62,500 nt of DNA from Roseovarius mucosus DSM 17069 (GTDB lineage Bacteria; Pseudomonadota; Alphaproteobacteria; Rhodobacterales; Rhodobacteraceae): NCBI RefSeq assembly GCF_000768555.3, contig NZ_KN293980.1, forward strand, positions 21,726-84,225, given 5' to 3'. The notes beneath the pieces were generated by a model. It saw only the letters and a list, made by a program, of their open reading frames with translations. It searched no databases and was not told the origin of the DNA. Each line of letters starts with the position of its first letter. Within the stretch, counting starts at the first letter, position 1. A program made the translations under genes and the position numbers. This document shows positions 16,555 through 24,917 of this stretch, piece by piece.

Positions 16555-17520
16555 ATGAACCGAGTGGCCCTTGCGACCGCCCTTCTTGCCCTGATGACCG
16601 GCCCTGCGCTGGCGGGCAAGGTGTTTGTCAGCAATGAACGCGGCAACACCATCACCGTGGTCGATAGCGAGACATGGGAGGTGATCGCCGAATTCCCCGC
16701 CGGAAACCGCCCGCGCGGGATCACCGCAAGTCCCGATGGCAAGCATCTCTATGTCTGCGCCTCGGATGACAATGTGGTGCGGGTGTTTGATACGGCGACG
16801 TATCAGGAATTGCACACGCTGCCCTCTGGCCCCGACCCCGAGCTTTTTGTGCTGCACCCTTCGGGCAACCCGCTTTATATCGCCAATGAGGATGACAACC
16901 TAGTCACAGTGACGGATGTGAACACACACACGATTCTGGCCGAAGTGCCGGTGGGGGTGGAGCCGGAGGGCATGGGGATTTCGCCGGATGGCAAATATGT
17001 GGTCAACACGTCCGAGACCACAAACATGGCGCATTTTATCGACACCACGAGCTATGAGATCGTGCAGAATACGCTGGTGGATCAGCGTCCGCGCTTTGCG
17101 CAGTATACGACGGATGGCAAATACCTGTTTGTGAGCGCCGAGATTGGCGGCACGGTCAGTGTAATCAATCCCGATGGCGGTGAGATCGTCCACAAGGTGA
17201 CGTTCGAGGTGCCCGGCATCCCGCCGGAACTGTTACAGCCGGTGGGGGTGCGCGTTACCTCGGACGGCAAGAAAGTCTTTGTGGCTCTGGGCCCGTCGAA
17301 TCGAGTCGCGCTGGTCAATGGTGAGACCTTCGAAGTCGAGAAATACCTGCTGGTTGGACAGCGCGTCTGGCAACTGGCCTTCGATGCCGAGGAAAAATAC
17401 CTCTACACCACCAACGGCAATTCCAACGATATTTCGATCATAGATGTCGCGGCCGAAGAGGTCGTTAAATCGGTGCAGGTGGGGCAACAGCCATGGGGCG
17501 TCGTCGTCGTGCCCGATTGA
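16555..17520 (+). CDS. PQQ-associated YVTN-type beta-propeller protein
   Basis: A 321-residue exported protein with signal peptide MNRVALATALLALMTGPALAG. The mature part consists of about seven YVTN-type propeller repeats, each like KVFVSNERGNTITVVDSETW or KHLYVCASDDNVVRVFDTAT, ending with YLYTTNGNSNDISIIDVA. It belongs to the PQQ-dependent-catabolism beta-propeller family (TIGR03866, from memory). It has no PQQ-binding tryptophan motifs or vicinal Cys, so it is not a dehydrogenase. It starts 10 bases after the binding-protein gene with AGGAGAG. It probably acts as a periplasmic scaffold or partner of the dehydrogenase or ABC system. Confidence 0.87.
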   Translation: MNRVALATALLALMTGPALAGKVFVSNERGNTITVVDSETWEVIAEFPAGNRPRGITASPDGKHLYVCASDDNVVRVFDTATYQELHTLPSGPDPELFVLHPSGNPLYIANEDDNLVTVTDVNTHTILAEVPVGVEPEGMGISPDGKYVVNTSETTNMAHFIDTTSYEIVQNTLVDQRPRFAQYTTDGKYLFVSAEIGGTVSVINPDGGEIVHKVTFEVPGIPPELLQPVGVRVTSDGKKVFVALGPSNRVALVNGETFEVEKYLLVGQRVWQLAFDAEEKYLYTTNGNSNDISIIDVAAEEVVKSVQVGQQPWGVVVVPD

Positions 17521-17554
17521 TCCGAGCCAATCCAACAGCAAAGAGGAAAGAGTG

Positions 17555-17995
17555 ATGAAACATCTGTTGACTGCCGCTGCGGTTGCCATGCTGGCAGTAC
17601 CCGCCCAAGCCGCACCGCTCTGTGATGATCTGGGCTTTGCCGGGCTTTTGGCGAAATGCAACCGTGGGGATGAAATCGAGGTCACTCTGGCCTCGGGCAA
17701 GCCCTTGGGCGAGGGGCCGATCACCCTACAATCGGGGGCCTATTACGAGATGGAGATCACCGCCGATGGCAGTGCAGAACTGGCGCTGACGGGGCCAGAG
17801 TTCTTTCGCGCGATCTGGATGGACGAGATCGTGATCAATGACATCGAGATCCGGCCAATGGCAATCGACAGTTTCGAGTTTGACGATGCGGGCACGGCGG
17901 AGTTTTCCTTTATCGCGATCAAGCCGGGTCGGTATAACCTCTTGATCCCCGGCACGACGGGTGAGAGCCAGCGGCTCGAGTTCATCATTCAATAA
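17555..17995 (+). CDS. Small exported protein of the PQQ-associated cluster
   Basis: A 146-residue protein with signal peptide MKHLLTAAAVAMLAVPAQAA. The ATG at 17555 has AAGAGGAAAG upstream; a GTG one codon earlier is possible. The mature part has a beta-rich pattern (YYEMEITADGSAELALTGPEFFRAIWMDEIVINDIEIRP, then FSFIAIKPGRYNLLIPGTTGESQRLEFII) that looks like a cupredoxin-type sandwich, but the metal-binding Cys and His are absent. Two cysteines near the N-terminus (LCDDLGFAGLLAKCNRG) may form a disulfide. It sits between the propeller and ABC genes and is likely a periplasmic partner; function is unknown. Confidence 0.78.
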   Translation: MKHLLTAAAVAMLAVPAQAAPLCDDLGFAGLLAKCNRGDEIEVTLASGKPLGEGPITLQSGAYYEMEITADGSAELALTGPEFFRAIWMDEIVINDIEIRPMAIDSFEFDDAGTAEFSFIAIKPGRYNLLIPGTTGESQRLEFIIQ

Positions 17996-18043
17996 GGTCG
18001 CGCTCGGGTCTATGGTAGCCCCCAAAGCAGGTAGGAACGCGGC

Positions 18044-18763
18044 ATGACGGGGCTGAGGATCGAGGGGCTGGGATTTTCCTACGGGGCCAAGCGGGCCTTG
18101 GACGATGTGAGCTTTGAGGTGGCGCAGGGCGCGTTCTGCGCCCTTCTTGGCCCCAATGGTGCGGGGAAATCGACACTCTTTGCCCTGCTCACGCGGCTTT
18201 TCACGACGCGTGAAGGGCGGATCCGGGTGGCGGGCCATGACATAGCCACCCATCCCCGCCAGGCGCTGGCGCGGATCGGGGTGGTGTTTCAGCAACAGAC
18301 GTTGGATCTCGACCTGAGTGTGCGGCGCAACCTGCGCTATTTCGCGGCCCTGCACGGCCTTGCGGGGCGCGCTGCGGAGATGCGGATCGAGGCGGCGCTG
18401 GAGCGGATGGCGATGCTTGAACGTGCGGATGAGTTGGCGCGTGATCTCAATGGCGGGCACCGCAGGCGCACCGAGATTGCCCGCGCGCTGGTGCATCAGC
18501 CAGCGGTTCTGCTGTTGGATGAGGCGACCGTGGGGCTGGATGCAGAGGCGCGGCGCGCGATTACGGGCCATGTGCATGATCTGTGCGCGAATGACGGGCT
18601 GACTGCGCTCTGGGCCACGCATCTGACCGATGAGGTCTGGCCGGAAGATCGCTTGGTCATTCTGCACCGGGGCCGCGTGCTGGCCGACGGCCTCTCACGT
18701 GAGATTGCCGGGCAGGACGGGCTGACCGAGCGTTTCCTGAGCCTGACAGGGGCGCCCGTATGA
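18044..18763 (+). CDS. ABC transporter ATP-binding protein, PQQ-dependent alcohol dehydrogenase system
   Basis: A 239-residue ATPase. Walker A is GPNGAGKST near residue 39, the Q-loop region is VVFQQQTLDLDLSVRRNL, the signature is the unusual DLNGGHRRRTEIARALVHQP (GGHRR in place of the canonical SGGQ), and Walker B is LLLDEATVGLDAEARR. It is of the drug/Nod-factor exporter (ABC-2) class, family TIGR03864 from memory. The ribosome site AGGTAGGA precedes the ATG at 18044. Its stop overlaps the permease start by 4 bases (ATGA, 18760-18763). Confidence 0.9.
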   Translation: MTGLRIEGLGFSYGAKRALDDVSFEVAQGAFCALLGPNGAGKSTLFALLTRLFTTREGRIRVAGHDIATHPRQALARIGVVFQQQTLDLDLSVRRNLRYFAALHGLAGRAAEMRIEAALERMAMLERADELARDLNGGHRRRTEIARALVHQPAVLLLDEATVGLDAEARRAITGHVHDLCANDGLTALWATHLTDEVWPEDRLVILHRGRVLADGLSREIAGQDGLTERFLSLTGAPV

Positions 18764-19551
18764 GGCCGCTCTTGATCGCTCTGGCGGCAATTGTGACGCG
18801 CGAGGCGTTGCGCTTTGCGCGGCAACGCTCGCGCTTTGTCTCGGCCCTCGTGCGGCCCCTCGTCTGGCTGGTGGTCTTTGCCGCCGGCTTTCGGGCCGCA
18901 CTCGGACTTTCGATTATCCCACCCTATCAGACCTATATCACCTATGAGACCTATATCGTGCCGGGGCTCTGCGGCATGATCCTTTTGTTCAACGGGATGC
19001 AATCGTCGCTCAGTCTGGTCTATGATCGCGAAATGGGCTCGATGCGGCTGTTGTTGACCAGCCCTTTGCCGCGTTGGTGGCTCTTGTTCGCCAAGATCCT
19101 CGCGGGGACCGCCGTGTCGGTGCTGCAATGCTACGCATTTCTGGGCATTGCGGCGGCGATGGGGATCAAGATGCCGGTGATGGGCTATGTCTACGTGCTG
19201 CCCGCGCTGGTCCTTGGCGGGGTGATGCTTGGCGCGCTTGGTGTGGCGCTCTCGTCTTTTATCAGTCAGATGGAGAATTTCGCAGGCGTGATGAATTTCG
19301 TGATTTTTCCCACGTTTTTCATGTCCACGGCTCTCTACCCTCTGTGGCGAATGGCGGAAAGCTCTATGCTGTTGCGCGACATATGTGCGGTCAACCCGTT
19401 CAGCCATGCCGTCGAACTGATCCGCTTTGCGCTCTATGAACAGTTCAACGGTATGGCGCTGTTGTGGACGGCGCTGGCAAGTCTGGTGTTCCTTGGTCTG
19501 GCGCTCTGGGGCTATGATCCGGGGCGCGGGTTGATGCGGCGGCGGGGCTGA
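18760..19551 (+). CDS. ABC-2 type permease, PQQ-dependent alcohol dehydrogenase system
   Basis: A 263-residue membrane protein of the ABC-2 export family with about six hydrophobic segments; SFISQMENFAGVMNFVIFPTFFMSTALYPLW is the typical family stretch and FSHAVELIRFAL lies near the end. The match is to the PedC-like permease (TIGR03861, from memory). Together with the ATPase it forms an exporter-type half system, while the cluster also codes for a type I periplasmic binding protein, an unusual mix. It is the last gene of the five-gene unit, followed 58 bases later by the regulator. Confidence 0.9.
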   Translation: MRPLLIALAAIVTREALRFARQRSRFVSALVRPLVWLVVFAAGFRAALGLSIIPPYQTYITYETYIVPGLCGMILLFNGMQSSLSLVYDREMGSMRLLLTSPLPRWWLLFAKILAGTAVSVLQCYAFLGIAAAMGIKMPVMGYVYVLPALVLGGVMLGALGVALSSFISQMENFAGVMNFVIFPTFFMSTALYPLWRMAESSMLLRDICAVNPFSHAVELIRFALYEQFNGMALLWTALASLVFLGLALWGYDPGRGLMRRRG

Positions 19552-19609
19552 GAGGTCTCAGACCTTGGTGTGAGTAGGCCCGCGCGTGGGCCTTTGCTAG
19601 GATAATAGA

Positions 19610-20332
19610 ATGACACCGAAAACGGCGCATATTCCCGGCACCCGTCCCGCACATGCGGGACCGGGGCGTTTTACAACGGCGCTCATTGTGGATGATCATC
19701 CGCTGTTTTGCGATGCGCTGTCGATGACGCTGAAATCGGTGGCCGGCATTGCCCGGATCGACACCGCGGAGAGCCTCGATCAGGCGCTGGCGATGGTGGC
19801 TGAGAATGGCCCACCCGACATTATCGTGCTCGATCTCAACCTGCCGGACGTGAGCGGGCTGGATGGTCTCGCGCGGCTGAGGGCGGTCGCGGGCGCGACA
19901 CCGATTGTGGTCGTATCCTCGATGTCCGAGAGTCGGATGGTCTGTTCGGTCATTCACGCAGGCGCGGCGGGGTTCGTGCCCAAACACAGCCAGCGGCCGG
20001 TATTTCGTGCCGCGTTCGAGGCGATTGCCGCGGGCGAGATTTTCCTCCCCGAGGGGGTTGTCCTGACCAAGACGCAAGAACAGCCGGTGAATGATCGCGA
20101 CGAGGCGGTTGAACGTCTGGCGCATCTGACGCGGCAGCAGGCGCGCATCCTTCAGTTGATCTGCGAGGGGCGGTTGAACAAGCAAATCGCCTATGAGTTG
20201 TCGATTGCCGAAACCACGGTCAAGACCCATGTCACCGCCATCATGCGCAAACTGGGGGTGCAGACCCGCACCCAGGCGGTGCTGATCGCGCAGATGGCCA
20301 GCTTCTCTAACGTCTTGCGCGAGGCGGAGTAA
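19610..20332 (+). CDS. flhR: LuxR-type response regulator, FlhR/AgmR-like
   Basis: A 240-residue two-component regulator. The receiver domain (about 22-140) has the acidic pair in LIVDDHPLFCDAL, phospho-acceptor D75 in IIVLDLNLPDVSGLDG and Lys in FVPKHS. A linker leads to a LuxR-type helix-turn-helix (about 168-232: LTRQQARILQLICEGRLNKQIAYELSIAETTVKTHVTAIMRKLGV). Its position beside PQQ genes and an FlhS-like kinase suggests control of alcohol or formaldehyde oxidation genes, as for FlhR in Paracoccus. AGGA lies 7 bases before the ATG, inside a TGCTAGGATA motif that could also be an extended -10, so a leaderless message is possible. Confidence 0.85.
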   Translation: MTPKTAHIPGTRPAHAGPGRFTTALIVDDHPLFCDALSMTLKSVAGIARIDTAESLDQALAMVAENGPPDIIVLDLNLPDVSGLDGLARLRAVAGATPIVVVSSMSESRMVCSVIHAGAAGFVPKHSQRPVFRAAFEAIAAGEIFLPEGVVLTKTQEQPVNDRDEAVERLAHLTRQQARILQLICEGRLNKQIAYELSIAETTVKTHVTAIMRKLGVQTRTQAVLIAQMASFSNVLREAE

Positions 20333-20378
20333 GCGGATTACGCTCTGACTGGGGTGGAGGACCCCGAGGGGAGGAGCC

Positions 20379-21545
20379 ATGGACAGCAGCCTGTCAGAGC
20401 TGGCGCTGTGCGATCACGCTATCGTTGCGCGTGCAGAGGTGCCGCATGATTCCGACGACGCCATTGGCACCCTGCGCCGGGCCATGGGTGACATGCGGCT
20501 CGCATTGGTGCTGTTCTTTGTCACGCCAGAGGCGGATTTCGAAGGGTTGATGGCTGAGGCCGCGCGCATCTTTGTCGATAGCCGCTGTGTCGGCTGCACC
20601 ACCGCCGGTGAGATCGGGATGAGCGGCTACGCAGAGGGCAGCATCGTTGCCGTGGGGTTTGCCGCCGATCATTTCCACGCGGTGTTGCAAGTGGTGACGC
20701 CGCTGTCAGAGCTGGACAGTACCGCCTGTGTCTCCCAGACGGTGCGGGCGCGGGCGTGGCTTGCCACGCAGGCGGGCGAGAGCCTGCCCAACGAATTCGC
20801 CTTTCTTGCGGTCGATGGCTTGTCGCTCAAGGAGGATGAACTGGTTGCGGCCATCGCGGCGGGGCTTGGGCCGATGCCGCTCTTTGGTGGATCGGCGGCG
20901 GATGGTGAGCGTTTTTCGCAGACGCTGATTTCCTGTGACGGGGTGACGCTGCGCAATGCCGCCGTGGTTTGCCTCATGCGAACCGATTGCCCGGTGCGGG
21001 TGTTTCGGCTCGATCATTTCCAGCCGACCGACCGGCGCATGGTGGTGACGGATGCCGACCCCGCGCGCCGCATCGTCCATCAGATCAACGCCGAGGTGGC
21101 GGCACAGGAATATGCCCGCATTCTTGGCTGCCGGATCGACGAGCTAACACCCTCGACCTTTGCCGAAAACCCGGTGGTGGTGCGGATCGGCGGTCAGCAT
21201 CACGTGCGCGCCATTCAGCGCGCCGAGGCGAATGGCGACTTGCAGTTCTTTTCCGCGATTGACGAAGGGTTGGTTCTTACCCTGGCACAATCGCAGGACA
21301 TGGCAGCGCATCTGGATCGCGAACTGGCCGGGCTGGGGATTGAGACTGCGCCGCTGACGGTGCTGGCCTGCGACTGTATTCTGCGCCGGACCGAAGTGCA
21401 GCAGCGCCAGATCGGCCCCGAGATTTCGCGCATTCTGGCCGCGCATCGTGTGGTGGGATTTTCCACCTATGGCGAGCAGATCAACGGCCTGCATGTCAAT
21501 CAAACCATGACCGGGGTGGCGATTTATCCCCCCATCGGGCGCTAG
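20379..21545 (+). CDS. FIST-domain sensor protein
   Basis: A 388-residue cytoplasmic protein with a FIST N-terminal domain (about residues 35-225: LVLFFVTPEADFEGLMAEAARIF, VGCTTAGEIGMSGYAEGSIVAVGFAAD, MPLFGGSAADGERFSQTLI) and a FIST C-terminal domain (about 230-370: YARILGCRIDEL, HHVRAIQRAEANGDLQFFSAIDEGLVLTLAQS, RILAAHRVVGFSTYGEQINGLHVNQT). FIST is thought to bind small ligands and work with signalling partners. The gene has a strong ribosome site (GGGGAGGAG), and its stop lies 3 bases before the hybrid kinase start, so it is probably the sensory partner of that kinase. Confidence 0.9.
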   Translation: MDSSLSELALCDHAIVARAEVPHDSDDAIGTLRRAMGDMRLALVLFFVTPEADFEGLMAEAARIFVDSRCVGCTTAGEIGMSGYAEGSIVAVGFAADHFHAVLQVVTPLSELDSTACVSQTVRARAWLATQAGESLPNEFAFLAVDGLSLKEDELVAAIAAGLGPMPLFGGSAADGERFSQTLISCDGVTLRNAAVVCLMRTDCPVRVFRLDHFQPTDRRMVVTDADPARRIVHQINAEVAAQEYARILGCRIDELTPSTFAENPVVVRIGGQHHVRAIQRAEANGDLQFFSAIDEGLVLTLAQSQDMAAHLDRELAGLGIETAPLTVLACDCILRRTEVQQRQIGPEISRILAAHRVVGFSTYGEQINGLHVNQTMTGVAIYPPIGR

Positions 21546-21548
21546 GCC

Positions 21549-23756
21549 ATGTCGGCGGCGCTGATTGACAATTCCGACCCGCTGGATCGGCAGAACGGCA
21601 AACTGCTCAAGATCATCGAAGTGTTGATGCGCCGGGTCGAGCAGGTGACGGATGACGGCGGCGCGGCCTATGCGCATTTCGAGCGGGCGGTCATCCTCGA
21701 AGATCAGATCAGCGAACGCACCCGCGATCTCGAACACGCACTTGACCTGCTGAACGAATCCAACGCGCAACTGGCGCAGGCGATCCGGCAGGCAGAGCGG
21801 GCGCGCTCGGACCTCGCCAATGCGATCGAGACGATTCAAGAGGGCTTTGCGCTCTTTGACAGCGACGGGCGGCTGGTGCTGAACAACAGCCGCTTTGGTA
21901 TGTATATGCCCGACTTGGTGGCAGAATTGCGCCCCGGTCTGGAGTTTGCCGATTACGTTCGCCACGCGAGCCAGAGCCGGTTTCTGGAATTGCCCGACAT
22001 GCAGAGCCGAGGTGATTGGGCGGCGCGACGGATGCAGTTGCATCAGGAAAAGCATGTGATGTTCAACCTCAACCTGACTGGCGATTGCTGGGTTCAGGTC
22101 AGCGAGCATCGCACCCGCGACGGACAAACGGTGATCCTGCAAACCGACATCACCGATATAATCCGGCTGGAACGGCGCGAGCGTGGCAAGCTTTTGGACG
22201 ATCAGGCGCAGTTGATCCGGGCCACGTTGGAGCACATTGATCAGGGGGTGTGCATCTTTGATCGAAGCGGGCAGTTGCGCGGCTGGAACCAGAACGCGGG
22301 CAGCATGTTGTCGATCCCGATCTCGCGGTTTCGGGTGGGGATCGAGTTTGATGTCATTCTGCGACGCATCGGCAGCGATTTCGAGATCGAGGGCGGTCTG
22401 ACCGCGCGTGACATTGCAGCTTGGGTGGCGGCACAGGATCGGCGCGCGCCGCTGCGGTTCTATATGCGCTCAGGCACGCACAAGACTCTGGATGTCTTTG
22501 CCCGGCAAATGCCCGACCGGGGCTTTGTCATCAGCTTCTCGGATGTGACGGCAGAACGTGCTGCTACGCGCGCGCTTGCCCATGCCAATGAGCGGCTGGA
22601 ACAGCGGGTGCGCGACCGCACGCTGGAGTTGGAGGATGCGCTTGGCAAGGCCGAGCGCGCCAATGCCTCGAAATCGCGGTTTGTAGCGGCGGCAAGCCAT
22701 GATCTGCGCCAGCCGCTTTCGGCGGCGCGGCTCTATCTTGCGTCCTTGCAAGAGGATCTGACCAGCGACGATCACCGGGTGTTGATGGATAAGGCGCAGC
22801 GGGCGTTAACCAGTGTCGAGGATATCATCGACGCGCTTCTGGATATTTCGCGATTGGAATCGGGGCATGTCGAGGTGGATGTGACCCACGTGCCGCTGCG
22901 CCGGATCACCGATCAACTGATCGACGAATTCGCGCCTATAGCCGCACTCAAGGGGTTGGATCTGCGCTATGTGCCCCGCGACGCCGTGGTTGAGAGCGAC
23001 GCAAGCTATCTGCGGCGCGTGTTGCAGAACCTGATTGCGAATGCGATCCGCTACACGCCCTCTGGCCGGGTGCTGGTGGGCGCGCGGCGGCAGGGGCGCA
23101 ATCTGCGGCTTGAGGTGCGCGACACCGGACCGGGGATAGCCCCCGCTGATCAGGATCGTATTTTTCAGGAATTTCATCGGCTTGATGCCCATGTCAGTGC
23201 AGCTGAAGGCATGGGGCTCGGGCTGGCTATTGTGGATCGGGCCTGTGCACTCTTGGGGCATCCGTTGGAACTGCGGTCTGATCTGGGCTGTGGGGCCTGT
23301 TTCAGCGTGACCGTCCCGTTGGTGTCTGTGGGGCGGAGCGGACCAGAGACCCGGGGCGGTGGCGGGGCAGTACGCGTGCGGGACACGTTTGAAGGGCGGA
23401 TCGTGCTCCTGATCGAGAATGACCCGGACTTGCGCCACGCTCTGACCCTGCTCTTGCGCGGTTGGGGCGCGGATGTGGTCGAGGCGGGCAATCTCTTTGA
23501 GGCGTTGACGCAACTGGCAGATCTTGGGCTCAGCCCCGATGCGATGCTGGTCGATTACGAGCTGGACGAGGGCGTGCGTGGGCCGGATGTGATCGCGCGG
23601 ATTATTGCGCGGCACGGGGCCATCCCTGCGCGGATCATCACCGGGCATCTGACGGCGGACATGCGCGCACATTGTGACGGGGAGGGGCTTGAGGTGTTGC
23701 CAAAACCTATTGATCCGGCACAGCTTGAGGCGTTTTTGGCGGCGGCGGTGGGGTGA
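21549..23756 (+). CDS. flhS: Hybrid sensor histidine kinase/response regulator, FlhS-like
   Basis: A 735-residue protein with no membrane segment. An N-terminal coiled coil (about 45-95) leads to a PAS domain (about 90-205, IETIQEGFALFDSDGRLVLNN), a second PAS (about 222-335, LEHIDQGVCIFDRSGQL), another coiled coil, and HisKA with H384 in AASHDLRQPLSAARLYL. The ATPase boxes follow (NLIANAIRYTPSG near 494, DTGPGI 525, GMGLGLAIV 554). A C-terminal receiver domain starts about residue 617 with D669 in MLVDYELDEG. This architecture is that of FlhS/ErcS/NahK-type PQQ-related kinases. It would phosphorylate the LuxR regulator two genes upstream. The start lies 3 bases after the FIST gene and has little ribosome site of its own. 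Confidence 0.9.
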   Translation: MSAALIDNSDPLDRQNGKLLKIIEVLMRRVEQVTDDGGAAYAHFERAVILEDQISERTRDLEHALDLLNESNAQLAQAIRQAERARSDLANAIETIQEGFALFDSDGRLVLNNSRFGMYMPDLVAELRPGLEFADYVRHASQSRFLELPDMQSRGDWAARRMQLHQEKHVMFNLNLTGDCWVQVSEHRTRDGQTVILQTDITDIIRLERRERGKLLDDQAQLIRATLEHIDQGVCIFDRSGQLRGWNQNAGSMLSIPISRFRVGIEFDVILRRIGSDFEIEGGLTARDIAAWVAAQDRRAPLRFYMRSGTHKTLDVFARQMPDRGFVISFSDVTAERAATRALAHANERLEQRVRDRTLELEDALGKAERANASKSRFVAAASHDLRQPLSAARLYLASLQEDLTSDDHRVLMDKAQRALTSVEDIIDALLDISRLESGHVEVDVTHVPLRRITDQLIDEFAPIAALKGLDLRYVPRDAVVESDASYLRRVLQNLIANAIRYTPSGRVLVGARRQGRNLRLEVRDTGPGIAPADQDRIFQEFHRLDAHVSAAEGMGLGLAIVDRACALLGHPLELRSDLGCGACFSVTVPLVSVGRSGPETRGGGGAVRVRDTFEGRIVLLIENDPDLRHALTLLLRGWGADVVEAGNLFEALTQLADLGLSPDAMLVDYELDEGVRGPDVIARIIARHGAIPARIITGHLTADMRAHCDGEGLEVLPKPIDPAQLEAFLAAAVG

Positions 23757-23766
23757 GGCACGCGGC

Positions 23767-24915
23767 CTATCCGACAAAGCGGCTTGCCGCGTCGCCCGCC
23801 ATGTAGCTGATCCGACCCTGCGCGATGGTCGCCATTACGCGGCGCGTCTCTGGCGCTAGGACAACCAAATCGGCCCGCAGACCTGGCCGGATCGCGCCGC
23901 GGTCCATCAGCCCCAAGAGCTGCGCCGGACCCGTTGAAATCAGCCCCCAGGCGGTCGACAGATCGCAAATTCCGCCATCGGCCAAGAGAAAGGCCGCGCG
24001 TCGCAGTGAGGGGTAATGATAATCCGAGGCCAGCGCATCCACCAGCCCCATGGCCACCAGATCGACGGCGCTGACATTGCCCTTGTGTGACCCACCCCGC
24101 ACCAGATTGGGCGCACCCATGATGACATGATCGCCGCCCGCGCGCGCCTCTTCGGCCGCCTCAAGCGTTTCGGGAAACTCGGCGATGGTCATGCCGCGCG
24201 CGCGCGCGCGCCTGCGGCCCTCGGCCGTGGAATCGTCATGGCTTCCCAGTCGGACGCCGCGCGTGGTCAGGCGGGCGGCGAGACGCTCCAATGCGGGCCC
24301 GACCTCGGGCATGCGGTCATGCAGGCCTTGGATGAATTCCAGATGCTTTTCGGGGTTGCGCCCGATGCGCAGCGCCTGTCCGGTCAGCCCCTGTGGACGC
24401 TTGCCCGCTGCAAGCGCCTTGTGCGGCAGGTGATCGTTGAACACGAGATAGCCGATGCCATGCCGCGCGACCATGTCTTCGACCGCGCCATAATCGTCGA
24501 GCAGCGATATCTCACAGCGCAATTGGGCGTGTAGGTCGGTTTCGACATGATCGCGCACCTCGGCCAGGGCCGCAAAGACCTGATCGGCGAACTCTGGTCC
24601 CCGCATGCCGCCTTCCCAGCTATAGAACTGCGCCAGAACGGCGGTGGTGATGCCATTAGCGGCCAATTCCGCCTCGGTCGCGATCATGCCTTGGGCGAGG
24701 TCCTTCATCGCGCCGCGCCGGGGGGCCAGATGCCGTTCGAACCCGTCGCCATGGACATCGACGATGCCGGGCAGGATCATGTAGCCGCTCAGGTCCACGA
24801 TACGGCCCTGCGGGGTATCGGCAATCCGCCCGCCACTAAGCGAGAGGTCGCAGATGCTCAGCCCCTCTGGCGTCAACACCTGTGCCCCGCGCAGTGTGAT
24901 CTCGAGCGCCGTCAT
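23767..24915 (-). CDS. phnM: PhnM-like amidohydrolase (alpha-D-ribose 1-methylphosphonate 5-triphosphate diphosphatase family)
   Basis: A 382-residue amidohydrolase. The PhnM signature is visible: LPGIVDVHGDGFERHLAPRRG near residue 50, GITTAVLAQFYSWEGGMRGP near 90, FNDHLPH near 155, LGSHDDST near 210, VIMGAPNLVRGGSHKGNVSA near 255 and ALASDYHYPSLRRAAF near 285. GGAGG lies 5 bases before the ATG at 24915; a GTG six bases upstream is unlikely. PhnM removes pyrophosphate in the C-P lyase pathway, but no other phn gene lies in the window, so the real substrate is uncertain. The gene follows a lipase gene with a 2-base gap, and its 3' end faces the kinase gene at 10 bases. Confidence 0.82.
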   Translation of the reverse strand: MTALEITLRGAQVLTPEGLSICDLSLSGGRIADTPQGRIVDLSGYMILPGIVDVHGDGFERHLAPRRGAMKDLAQGMIATEAELAANGITTAVLAQFYSWEGGMRGPEFADQVFAALAEVRDHVETDLHAQLRCEISLLDDYGAVEDMVARHGIGYLVFNDHLPHKALAAGKRPQGLTGQALRIGRNPEKHLEFIQGLHDRMPEVGPALERLAARLTTRGVRLGSHDDSTAEGRRRARARGMTIAEFPETLEAAEEARAGGDHVIMGAPNLVRGGSHKGNVSAVDLVAMGLVDALASDYHYPSLRRAAFLLADGGICDLSTAWGLISTGPAQLLGLMDRGAIRPGLRADLVVLAPETRRVMATIAQGRISYMAGDAASRFVG

Positions 24916-24917
24916 CG

